From contig CAKSAN010000010.1 in NCBI GenBank assembly GCA_934436435.1, forward strand, positions 1 to 64,000: a stretch of 64,000 nucleotides of DNA, in the 5' to 3' direction. Below the pieces are notes generated by a model. That model saw only the letters and a list, made by a program, of their open reading frames with translations, ran no database searches and was not told the origin of the DNA. A program made the translations under genes and the position numbers. Within the stretch, counting starts at the first letter, position 1. Every line of letters begins with the position of its first letter. The DNA comes from an uncultured Acetatifactor sp. Its GTDB lineage: Bacteria > Bacillota > Clostridia > Lachnospirales > Lachnospiraceae. Of the stretch, positions 33,968 through 42,217 are shown piece after piece.

Positions 33968-34873
33968 ATGGATTCTAAGAGTATACGTTTTTTTCTGGTA
34001 ATAGCAGAAGAGGAAAATATGTCAAAAGCGGCCGAAAGATTACATATGTCGCAGCCTCCGTTAAGTCGTCAGCTGAAGCTGCTGGAGGAGGAAGTCGGGA
34101 CGGAGTTGTTTGAGAGGGGGCATGGCCGACTCAGACTTACTGCGGCAGGGATCTATTTACGAAAGCAGGCTTATGAAATCCTCTCATTGCTGGATAAGAC
34201 AAAACAACATTTGCAAACGGAGTTCAGAGAGGATGAAGGGGACATTACAGTTGGAACAATAGAAACGGTAGGAATCAATATTTTGCCGAAATGGATTGCT
34301 GATTATCATAAAAAGAAACCCAAAGTGACATACCATGTGATAAATGGAAATACAGATACCATTATGGACCAGGTGGTAAAGGGAATTTATGATATTGGAA
34401 TTGTCAGGGAGCCGTTTAACAGTGAACCCTTTGAGTGTATTAGACTACCGGAAGAACCATGGATTGCGGTATTACCGAGGGAATATCCGATTGCAACTCC
34501 GGGAAAAAACATTGATTTGGCAGAACTGTCCAAGTCACCGCTGATCCTTCCCACCAGAGCGATTCACGAGGAACAAATTCGGCGATGGTTTGAGATGATT
34601 GGATCAAAACCTGAGGTGGTCTGTTCCTACAATTCTTTGAGTAGTGGTATTGCACTTGTGAAAAATAATGTAGGTTTGCTACTGTGTCCGGAATCTGCCA
34701 GTAGTTTTATCGGGGACTCTGGTCTGATCGTAAAAAAGATTACGAACCCGGCATTGAGTAGTAGATCCGTAATTATAACAAGGAAATATAGTACAAATTC
34801 ACCGGCAGTTCGCAGTTTTCTGAAAATGATTCAGGAGCAGATTCCGGAACACAATGATATAAAAAATGAATAA
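33968..34873 (+). CDS. LysR-family transcriptional regulator
   Basis: The 301-residue protein has the LysR helix-turn-helix at its N-terminus (MSKAAERLHMSQPPLSRQLKLLEEEVGTELFERG) and a two-lobed effector domain (about 90-290) with GTIETVGINILP. GGGAGGGC precedes the ATG. It lies directly upstream of, and on the same strand as, the CUT2 transporter operon, and probably controls it in response to the imported compound. LysR genes are usually divergent from their targets, so this tandem order is a little unusual. Confidence 0.9.
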   Translation: MDSKSIRFFLVIAEEENMSKAAERLHMSQPPLSRQLKLLEEEVGTELFERGHGRLRLTAAGIYLRKQAYEILSLLDKTKQHLQTEFREDEGDITVGTIETVGINILPKWIADYHKKKPKVTYHVINGNTDTIMDQVVKGIYDIGIVREPFNSEPFECIRLPEEPWIAVLPREYPIATPGKNIDLAELSKSPLILPTRAIHEEQIRRWFEMIGSKPEVVCSYNSLSSGIALVKNNVGLLLCPESASSFIGDSGLIVKKITNPALSSRSVIITRKYSTNSPAVRSFLKMIQEQIPEHNDIKNE

Positions 34874-34974
34874 GGTAGATGAATTTATACAGATAGTGAA
34901 TCAAAAATGATAATCTGTAAATTTGACAACTATTGACGAATGTGAGAAGATGCTTGCAACAGAACAACATCTTG

Positions 34975-35018
34975 AAAAGACAGAGAGGTCTATTATGATC
35001 TTTCTGTCTTTTTGTTTT
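34975..35018 (+). terminator. Terminator or attenuator between LysR and the CUT2 operon
   Basis: AAAAGACAGA pairs with TCTGTCTTTT, with GGTC/GATC inside, and TTTTTGTTTTG follows. The permease ATG is only 16 bases beyond. The nearest promoter-like box, TTGACA at 34923, lies upstream of the hairpin, so operon expression may depend on read-through. Confidence 0.65.
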
Positions 35019-35033
35019 GAGGAGTGAAAGCGT

Positions 35034-35993
35034 ATGGAGACAAAGAAAAAATGGAAACCAGATGTTCTGTTGGTCATTCTGATTGGAGTAGTGATTCTGT
35101 TTTCAGTAATGAATCCTCTCTTTTTATCAATGACTAACTTCTTAACAATTCTGAGACAGATCATCATCACAGGAGTTATGGCTTGCGGCCTTCTGTTCGT
35201 AATCGTGGGAGGCAACTTCGACCTATCAATCGGAATGTTGATGACCATGTCGGGAATTATATGTATTAAATTTTATGATACGCATGGTATTTATACAGCT
35301 GTGGCATTGGCCGTTATCTTTGGAATTTTCATTGGATTGATCAATGGATTCCTGGTTGGTTATATGAAACTGAATTCCATGATCGTAACACTTAGTATGG
35401 AAAGTTTCCTTACCGTTATGATTTTGCTCTACAGCGGAGGGAAAATTACCAGAGTAAATTCGGATTCGAAGGTATTGGCATTTTTTGACCAGGGTCGACT
35501 CTTGGGACTACCGATTTCCATATATGTATATATATTGATCATTCTGTTTAGTTGGATTCTATTGGAGAAAACAGTATTCGGAAGACAGATCAAAGCAGTG
35601 GGAGGTAATGCTTTGGCCAGTAGATTCTCCGGTATTAATGATCGATGGACTATCACAAAATCCTATATGATGTGTGGCGCAATGGCAGGACTTGGCGGTG
35701 TGTTATATGCCTCCAGAGTATTGTCCGTACAGGTAGAAGCCGGAAGCGGCTACGAGACAACGGTGCTTACCATTGTTATTTTGGCAGGTACAAAGATTAC
35801 CGGAGGAGAAGGCAAGGTAGGAAAAACAGTTCTTGCCGCTACCATTTTGGGATGCCTGAGTAATGGATTTATCATGATAGGACTTCCTTATTACTTTCAA
35901 TGGATTGTGCAATGGGTGGCAATCATCGCGGTCGTATGGATGACGGCTAATCCAATTGCATTAATAAGGAAAAGAAGGGAGAAAAGTGTATGA
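35034..35993 (+). CDS. CUT2 (RbsC-type) ABC transporter permease 1
   Basis: The 319-residue, strongly hydrophobic protein belongs to the ribose/xylose-type permeases. Markers are FVIVGGNFDLSIGMLMTMSG, the family GGIDLSVG-like motif, and GGNALASRFSGI, the cytoplasmic loop contacting the ATPase. GAGGAGTGAAAG precedes the ATG. A second, related permease overlaps its stop by four bases, so the channel is probably a heterodimer of two RbsC-type subunits instead of the usual homodimer. Confidence 0.9.
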   Translation: METKKKWKPDVLLVILIGVVILFSVMNPLFLSMTNFLTILRQIIITGVMACGLLFVIVGGNFDLSIGMLMTMSGIICIKFYDTHGIYTAVALAVIFGIFIGLINGFLVGYMKLNSMIVTLSMESFLTVMILLYSGGKITRVNSDSKVLAFFDQGRLLGLPISIYVYILIILFSWILLEKTVFGRQIKAVGGNALASRFSGINDRWTITKSYMMCGAMAGLGGVLYASRVLSVQVEAGSGYETTVLTIVILAGTKITGGEGKVGKTVLAATILGCLSNGFIMIGLPYYFQWIVQWVAIIAVVWMTANPIALIRKRREKSV

Positions 35994-36937
35994 AAACATT
36001 TGGAAAAAAGGTAAATGAATTTGTTCAGGCATACACCATTGTAATCATACTTGCAATTATGATTATTTTCCTAAGTTTTAATTCTGACAGTTTTTTGACG
36101 GTAGGAAATTTCTTGAATTTATTTCTCCAGGCAAATTTGTATGGAATCATGGCACTGGGGGTTGGAGTACTGATGATTAACGGCTACTTTGATCTGTCTG
36201 TGGGAATGATTATGAGCCTGTCGGCCAATTTGGTGATCATGATGTCTGGAATCAATATCTGGTTGGGAATTATTATATCACTTGCCAGCGGAGTATTATG
36301 CGGACTCGTCAATAGTATTTGTGTGACCAAGCTAAAGCTGAATTCACTGGTGGCAACATTGGTGGCGGAAGTGGGACTACATGGAGTTATCTTTTTGATT
36401 ACAGGAGCGGATTCGCACATTGGTCAATCCATCGGATTCAAAATATTTGGTTCTGTGGCAATTTACAAAATATCCATCCTTACATGGATATGGCTCGTTT
36501 TATGTATCATAATTGCTTTTCTGTTAAAGTACACAAAGCATGGTCGGGATACATATGCAATTGGTGGAAATGAGGCAACTGCCCGAAATTCCGGAATAAA
36601 AGTAGAAAGCATTATTATGAAAAACTATATGCTGTGTGGCTTCCTGGCAGCGTTGGCCGGCTTATTACAGGCAGCCAGATTAAATTCGGCATCACCGGGA
36701 CTCGGATGGCCCAATGTATCTATGGATGTACTCACCTGTGCTGTCCTGGGTGGTGTAAAAATGAAGGGTGGAAAAGGAAAAGTCCTTCATATGGTATTAG
36801 GGGTATTGGCCATCACGATGATACAGAACGGTATCAATATGCTGAATCTATTGTCTTACTGGAAGACATTGGCTATGGGGCTGATACTGATGTTCATTAT
36901 TGTATCAGATAAGATTTTTTCAAAGGATGCTTATTAA
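35990..36937 (+). CDS. CUT2 (RbsC-type) ABC transporter permease 2
   Basis: The 315-residue protein is a paralogue of the preceding permease. Equivalent motifs are MINGYFDLSVGMIMSLSAN and IGGNEATARNSGIKVE. Start and stop codons of the two genes overlap (ATGA), implying translational coupling and one complex. It works with the binding protein and ATPase that follow. Confidence 0.9.
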   Translation: MKTFGKKVNEFVQAYTIVIILAIMIIFLSFNSDSFLTVGNFLNLFLQANLYGIMALGVGVLMINGYFDLSVGMIMSLSANLVIMMSGINIWLGIIISLASGVLCGLVNSICVTKLKLNSLVATLVAEVGLHGVIFLITGADSHIGQSIGFKIFGSVAIYKISILTWIWLVLCIIIAFLLKYTKHGRDTYAIGGNEATARNSGIKVESIIMKNYMLCGFLAALAGLLQAARLNSASPGLGWPNVSMDVLTCAVLGGVKMKGGKGKVLHMVLGVLAITMIQNGINMLNLLSYWKTLAMGLILMFIIVSDKIFSKDAY

Positions 36938-36965
36938 TAAGTTTTCATTAAAGGAGGAGAATATT

Positions 36966-38072
36966 ATGAAGAAAAAAGTATTAGTGTTACTTACAGCGAT
37001 TTCCATGCTTGCTACCACCGGTTGTGCGGTAGTAACCACTTCTGAGACACCAGCAGGAGAAAGTACGATAACTGCAGGTGAAGCATCTGCAGAGACACAG
37101 AGCAGTAGTTCTGTTGCAACAATGTCCGATACGGTAGCAGCCGCAAACGGAGCTGATTTAGAGGATTATGTTGTACCGGCAAGGGATACAGGTAAGGAAC
37201 TAACTGATATTAAGATCGGATTGTCATTTGCTTATACCGATACCGATGAATTTACGGTTGCACAGTATAACGGTGCACTGGATGAAGCGCAAACGCAGGG
37301 AGTTACGCTTCATATTACAGATGCTCATTCCGATGAAGCTACACAGGCCAATGATGTCATCGATCTGATCCAGCAGGGCATGGATGTCATTGGAATTTAT
37401 CCGGTAAACGGTGAAATGATTATTTCTTCCGTGGAAGCATGCAATGCCGCCGGTATTCCGGTATTCTTGTTCTCCACACCTCCCGCTACCGAGGAGATAG
37501 AATCTCTCATTGATGGATTCAGCGGCGGTAATGCATATCACCTTGGGGAACAGATGGCCCAGACTTGTGCAGATGTGCTTGGCGGTTCCGGAAAAGTCAT
37601 TGAACTGGCCGGATTGTATGGTATGACAGACTCGGATTTACGTTGCGAGGCAACCAGGGATGTCTTCAAAAACTATCCGGATATTGAGATTATTGATTCA
37701 CAGGAATATGGATGGGCAAAGGAAGAAGCAATCACTGTAGTTGAAAATCTGCTGATTAAGTATCCGGAAGTAGATGCTATTGTATGTGCAAATGACTCTG
37801 GAGCATGTGGAGCAATCGCTGCACTGGAGGCTGTCGGACGACTGGATGATGTAAAGGTATTCAGCTGTAATATGACAGATGAGGGATATGAAGCAATTAA
37901 AGCAGGTAAGCTTTATAGTTCCGGTATTCAGGATGCGTCGGAAGAAGGTCATGAGGCAGTGAAAATGGGCATAGATATTGCCATGGGAAACGAATATAAG
38001 TTTTACGGGTATACAAGTACAGAAGTTGTAACCGCCGAGAATGTCAATAATTTTGAAACCCCCGGATATTGA
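36966..38072 (+). CDS. Substrate-binding lipoprotein of the CUT2 transporter
   Basis: The 368-residue protein has a lipoprotein signal peptide with lipobox ATTGC near residue 18, a Thr/Ser/Glu-rich linker and a periplasmic-binding-protein type 4 domain (KIGLSFAYTDTDEFTVAQYNG abridged, VIGIYPVNGE, ANDSGACGAIAALEAVG). It resembles ribose/galactose-type receptors, although such proteins also bind autoinducer-2, polyols and other small polar compounds. AAAGGAGG lies ten bases before the ATG, which fixes the start. The ligand is unknown. Confidence 0.9.
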   Translation: MKKKVLVLLTAISMLATTGCAVVTTSETPAGESTITAGEASAETQSSSSVATMSDTVAAANGADLEDYVVPARDTGKELTDIKIGLSFAYTDTDEFTVAQYNGALDEAQTQGVTLHITDAHSDEATQANDVIDLIQQGMDVIGIYPVNGEMIISSVEACNAAGIPVFLFSTPPATEEIESLIDGFSGGNAYHLGEQMAQTCADVLGGSGKVIELAGLYGMTDSDLRCEATRDVFKNYPDIEIIDSQEYGWAKEEAITVVENLLIKYPEVDAIVCANDSGACGAIAALEAVGRLDDVKVFSCNMTDEGYEAIKAGKLYSSGIQDASEEGHEAVKMGIDIAMGNEYKFYGYTSTEVVTAENVNNFETPGY

Positions 38073-38102
38073 TGGGTGATTGTTTAGAAAAGGATGATGA
38101 TT

Positions 38103-39626
38103 ATGAGTCAGAGAAATGGAGAAGTACTTCTTAGCTTAAATAACGTTTCAAAGACATTTGTAGGTGTAAAGGCACTGACAGATGTGGGCTTCTGCATTCA
38201 TTCGGGAGAGGTGGTAGCCCTCTGCGGAGAAAATGGAGCAGGTAAATCTACCCTGGTAAAATATATTGCGGGCATCCATGACTGCGATCCCGGCGGGAAG
38301 ATGGTATACCAGGGGAAAGAAGTACATTTTAAGTCCGCGTTGGAAGCTAAAAATGCCGGAATCTGTCTGGTGTTCCAAGAAGTTTCCCTGATGACGGATT
38401 TAAGCATTGCCGAAAACATTTTCGTGGGACAGTATCCGACCAACCGCTTACACATGATTGACTATAAGGCAATGAGAGAGCGGGCAAAAAAATGTCTGGA
38501 TCTGTTGGATTTCCCTATGGATCCTATGACGCCGGTCTCTAAGCTGTCACTTGCACAGCAGCAATTAGTGGAAATCGCAAAGGCACTGGTTTATGATCCT
38601 AAGCTGATTATTCTCGATGAACCCACATCATCCCTTACAGATAAGGAAAAGCAGGTCTTGTTTAAGAATATCAATGCTTTGAAAGAGTCCGGTGTGGCAG
38701 TTATCTATATTTCGCACAGGATGGATGAAATATTTGAGATTAGCGATCGAATCATGGTACTTCGGGACGGATGTGTGGTAGGAAAACTCAACACAAAAGA
38801 AAGCAATGTGGATGATATTGTGAAGCTGATGATTGGTCGAACTTTGAACAACTTTTATTATAAGAGTACCTATAAAGGAAATCCTGCCGTGGCAATGGAA
38901 GTATGCCATTTGACAAAAAAAGGTATGTTCAATAACGTTTCCTTCAAACTGCACAAAGGCGAAATTCTAGGACTCTACGGACTGGTGGGGGCAGGTCGAT
39001 CTGAGATTATAGAAACAATATTTGCAATTCGGAAACAGGATTCCGGTACTGTGAAAATAAATGGAGAGAATGCGATGCTGTATAACTCTACATGGGCATT
39101 AAAGTATGGAATTGCACTGGTTCCGGAAAACAGAAAGACACAGGGACTGATCCTGGATGCCGATTGTAAAGACAATATAAACCTTGCAATTTTGGCAAAG
39201 CTCAGAAAAGGTTTATTTATCGATGATAAGAAGGAAGAAGAAAATTACAATACCTACAAGGAAAAAATGTCCATTAATTCTCCCGGAAGCTGGCAGAAAT
39301 GCGGTAATTTGAGCGGAGGTAACCAACAGAAAATCATCCTGGCAAAATGGCTTTTGAATCATCCGGAGATCCTTATTCTGGATGAGCCGACCAAGGGCGT
39401 TGATGTGGCATCAAAATCAGAAATACACAAACTGATTGCTGAAATAGCTTCGCAGGGGGTGGCGGTTATCGTGATTTCTTCTGAGATGCCCGAGATTATA
39501 GGAGTTTCCGATCGAATCCTTACTATTACAGAAGGTGAAATTACAGGAGAACTGATAGGTGATGAAATTACAGAAGAAAACATTATGAATCATATCGCCA
39601 TCAGAAAGAGTAAAAAGATAGGATGA
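38103..39626 (+). CDS. CUT2 (RbsA-type) ABC transporter ATPase with two nucleotide domains
   Basis: This 507-residue protein has two ABC domains in tandem. The first has Walker A GENGAGKST, signature-like LSLAQQQLVEIAKAL and Walker B LIILDEPTSSL. The second has the degenerate P-loop GLVGAGRSE usual in RbsA/MglA proteins and a good LSGGNQQKIILAKWL signature. It powers the two RbsC-type permeases. Three in-frame ATGs cluster at 38094, 38097 and 38103; the last has AAAGG at normal distance. Confidence 0.93.
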   Translation: MSQRNGEVLLSLNNVSKTFVGVKALTDVGFCIHSGEVVALCGENGAGKSTLVKYIAGIHDCDPGGKMVYQGKEVHFKSALEAKNAGICLVFQEVSLMTDLSIAENIFVGQYPTNRLHMIDYKAMRERAKKCLDLLDFPMDPMTPVSKLSLAQQQLVEIAKALVYDPKLIILDEPTSSLTDKEKQVLFKNINALKESGVAVIYISHRMDEIFEISDRIMVLRDGCVVGKLNTKESNVDDIVKLMIGRTLNNFYYKSTYKGNPAVAMEVCHLTKKGMFNNVSFKLHKGEILGLYGLVGAGRSEIIETIFAIRKQDSGTVKINGENAMLYNSTWALKYGIALVPENRKTQGLILDADCKDNINLAILAKLRKGLFIDDKKEEENYNTYKEKMSINSPGSWQKCGNLSGGNQQKIILAKWLLNHPEILILDEPTKGVDVASKSEIHKLIAEIASQGVAVIVISSEMPEIIGVSDRILTITEGEITGELIGDEITEENIMNHIAIRKSKKIG

Positions 39627-39642
39627 ACAGGAGGTTAAAATT

Positions 39643-40755
39643 ATGGCAACAGAATTTTTGTATTTATCAGAACCAGAGATGATTGAGGCAGGAGTATTGG
39701 ATGCTGCTTCCTGCACGGATGTGTGTGAGGAAGTATTCCGACTTCTGCATGATGGAGATTATATTATGGGCGGACCGAATCATAACTCACATGGACTGGT
39801 GATTGTATTCCCAGAACATCCTCGGTTTCCCAACATGCCGGCAGCAGGACCGGAGAGAAGATTTATTGCAATGCCCACCTATCTGGGGGGCCGATTTGCC
39901 GTATGCGGTGAAAAATGGTATGGATCAAACGTAGAAAACATAAAAGCTAGGAATCTTCCAAGATCCATTTTGACAGTTACTATCAATGATCCCGAAAGCT
40001 GTGCACCACTAGCCTATATGTCAGGAAATCTGATCAGCTCCATGAGAACTGGATGTATTCCCGGTGTGGCAGTAAGATACTTGGCAAACCAGGAGGCAGA
40101 AGTATTTACAGCTATTGGTGTCGGCCCTGTGCAGAAAGCGACCCTGAAGGCAATGGTATCCCAATTACCGAATTTGAAGAAAGTTGTGGCAGAAGCAGCA
40201 CATATCGAGAGTGCGCAGAAGTTTGTAGAGTGGGCAAAAGAAGAATGTAATCTGGAAGGAATTGCTGTGGAGAACATGGAAGATGCGCTGGCATTAGGTG
40301 ATATTGTCAGCATTGCGGCATCTCCTAAGAAGCCACTTTATTTGGAAGATAAATGGATAAAGAAAGGGGCTACGGTACTTTTGACCTCACCCATTACGGC
40401 AGATGAGGATTTCTGGTGTAAAAATAAAATGGTATTCGACAATTCCAAAATGCATGAAGCTTATTACGAAGAAGGAATCTCTCTGGGAAGTGTGAAAAAG
40501 GCTTGCAATGGCTGGGGATTGATGTATTCACTGATGGAGACCGGGAAATTGCCGCCATTGTCGGAAGCAGTCAGCCTCGGAGATGTTGTAGTGGATCATT
40601 CACTGGGTAGAAAAAATAAGGAAGATAAATATATGTTTGTGACCAGTGGACAGGTAGTGTTTGATATCGGTTGGGGATATCAGATCTATCAGAATGCATT
40701 AAAGAAAGGTATCGGACAAAAACTGAAGTTGTGGGATGAACCTTACTGGAAATAA
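39643..40755 (+). CDS. Ornithine cyclodeaminase / mu-crystallin family protein
   Basis: The 370-residue protein has an OCD-type N-terminal substrate domain (YLSEPEMIEAGVLDAASCTDVCEE in parts) and a Rossmann-like NAD-binding region (AIGVGPVQKATLKAMVSQLPNLKKV). Conserved Lys and Arg residues (GEKWYGSN, MRTGCIPGVAVRYL) fit the family. Members include ornithine cyclodeaminase, alanine dehydrogenase and imine reductases, so the exact reaction is open. AGGAGGTTAAAATT precedes the ATG. It follows the transporter by 16 bases and overlaps the next frame, so it should act on the imported compound or its product. Confidence 0.82.
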   Translation: MATEFLYLSEPEMIEAGVLDAASCTDVCEEVFRLLHDGDYIMGGPNHNSHGLVIVFPEHPRFPNMPAAGPERRFIAMPTYLGGRFAVCGEKWYGSNVENIKARNLPRSILTVTINDPESCAPLAYMSGNLISSMRTGCIPGVAVRYLANQEAEVFTAIGVGPVQKATLKAMVSQLPNLKKVVAEAAHIESAQKFVEWAKEECNLEGIAVENMEDALALGDIVSIAASPKKPLYLEDKWIKKGATVLLTSPITADEDFWCKNKMVFDNSKMHEAYYEEGISLGSVKKACNGWGLMYSLMETGKLPPLSEAVSLGDVVVDHSLGRKNKEDKYMFVTSGQVVFDIGWGYQIYQNALKKGIGQKLKLWDEPYWK

Positions 40756-40771
40756 AAAGGAAGTGATTCAT

Positions 40772-42067
40772 TTGGAAAAACAGATTATGAATCAGGCCGG
40801 TTATGCCTGTAATTTGAAAATTGAAGATTTGAGCAGGGAAATCATTCATCAGGCAGAAAGAATCATACTGGATTCCATCGGATGTATTTATCTGGGAAGC
40901 AAGAAACATATTGAAGCAGAGCAATGTGTGGAAAATGAAAGCTTTGTCTGGACGAATTACATGATAGACACGGAACTATATGAAGGAAACAGATTTGCCA
41001 TAGGACATCCTGCCTGTCACATTCTGCCTCTCATGTTGGCAGTGAGCAGAAAAAAGGAAATTACTTGGGGAAAATTTCTGTCAACATTTGTCGCCGCCTA
41101 TGAAATTGCAGCCAGATGGGGAAGCTCCATTGTCATGCCGAACTATATTCTGGGGCATGGCACAGTGATGACAGCGGCGGCTGCAGTTGCCTATGCATTG
41201 TTGGACGGTGCGGATGAAGAAACAGTATATCAAACGATATTACTGGCAAATTCACTTCCGAATGTATCCGTATGGCAGTCTGTATATGATGGCAGTAATC
41301 TTCACAATGCCTATGCAGGAATTGGAAGCATGATTGCAATCAAAGCGTATGAAATGGCGCAAAATGGATTCTGCAGTACCGAAGAAATTATTGAGCAAGT
41401 ATATGGAAAGGTGTATCAGGCAAATCTTAAGACAGAAAAACTGGATGAGAAACTGGGTACGGAGTACCGTATCTGCAAAAATTACTTTAAGATCCATACA
41501 GGCTGTCGGTTTATTCATATGTTTGCGGATCTGGTGGAGGAGGAAATGCGTGCGGGACTTCGGGCACAGGAAATTGACCACATTGACTTATTTACCTATA
41601 AGAAAGCTTCCCAGGTGGCTGACCGAAATGCATCTAATGCTATGGCAATCAAATTCTCCACGCCGGTATCCATTGCCATATTGTTGCTGACGGGAGAACT
41701 GTCTCCGGATCATGTGGATGAATATCAAAAAAGTGAAGAAGTCCGGGAACTGGCACAAAGGATCAATCTGACGGAGACAGATGCTTATAATGCACTGCTT
41801 CCCGATATTCGTGGTGGCAGAATGATTATTTATAAAAAGGATCAGACGGTAATAGACCGGGAGGCTCTTCACGCGGATGGAGATTTTGATTGCCCTGTAC
41901 CTTATACAGACGAGAGACTGATCAGTAAATTTCAAAAAAATGTCAGTGATTCCCATGTTTCCGCAGATTCTGGGAAATTGGTAAATATGATATTAACTAC
42001 AGATTCCTTAACGAAGGAGATGCTGGTGTCACAGGTATTGTGTGAATTTTACACAACAATTTCGTAA
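40772..42067 (+). CDS. MmgE/PrpD-family protein
   Basis: The 431-residue protein matches MmgE/PrpD in layout. RIILDSIGCIYLGS is near the N-terminus, FLSTFVAAYEIAARWG and GHGTVMTAAAAVAYALL form the all-helical core, and KIHTGCRFIH and GGRMIIYKK belong to the lid domain. The family includes 2-methylcitrate dehydratase, aconitate-type dehydratases and iminodisuccinate epimerase. TTG 40772 is the best start (AAAAAGGAAG eight bases upstream); ATG 40736 is in frame but has no site and overlaps the preceding gene. Pairing with an OCD-family protein hints at an imino- or amino-dicarboxylate substrate, which is inference. Confidence 0.8.
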   Translation: MEKQIMNQAGYACNLKIEDLSREIIHQAERIILDSIGCIYLGSKKHIEAEQCVENESFVWTNYMIDTELYEGNRFAIGHPACHILPLMLAVSRKKEITWGKFLSTFVAAYEIAARWGSSIVMPNYILGHGTVMTAAAAVAYALLDGADEETVYQTILLANSLPNVSVWQSVYDGSNLHNAYAGIGSMIAIKAYEMAQNGFCSTEEIIEQVYGKVYQANLKTEKLDEKLGTEYRICKNYFKIHTGCRFIHMFADLVEEEMRAGLRAQEIDHIDLFTYKKASQVADRNASNAMAIKFSTPVSIAILLLTGELSPDHVDEYQKSEEVRELAQRINLTETDAYNALLPDIRGGRMIIYKKDQTVIDREALHADGDFDCPVPYTDERLISKFQKNVSDSHVSADSGKLVNMILTTDSLTKEMLVSQVLCEFYTTIS

Positions 42068-42122
42068 AAAGCAAGAAGTTTCACTCTTAAGATTAGAGTA
42101 GTCATTTCACAAAAGATATGAT

Positions 42123-42173
42123 AAAATAGCAGTTGCAGGCGCATTCCGCGCAGGCAGCTGCTATTTTAACTTT
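42123..42173 (+). terminator. Hairpin terminator between the CUT2 operon and yaaT
   Basis: AAAATAGCAGTTGC (42123-42136) pairs with GCAGCTGCTATTTT (42154-42167), and AACTTT follows. It marks the right edge of the inserted block before the conserved yaaT gene. Confidence 0.6.
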
Positions 42174-42217
42174 ATTATAAAGTGAAGATGCCACCGGCAT
42201 CAGTGAGGTAGATAGAT

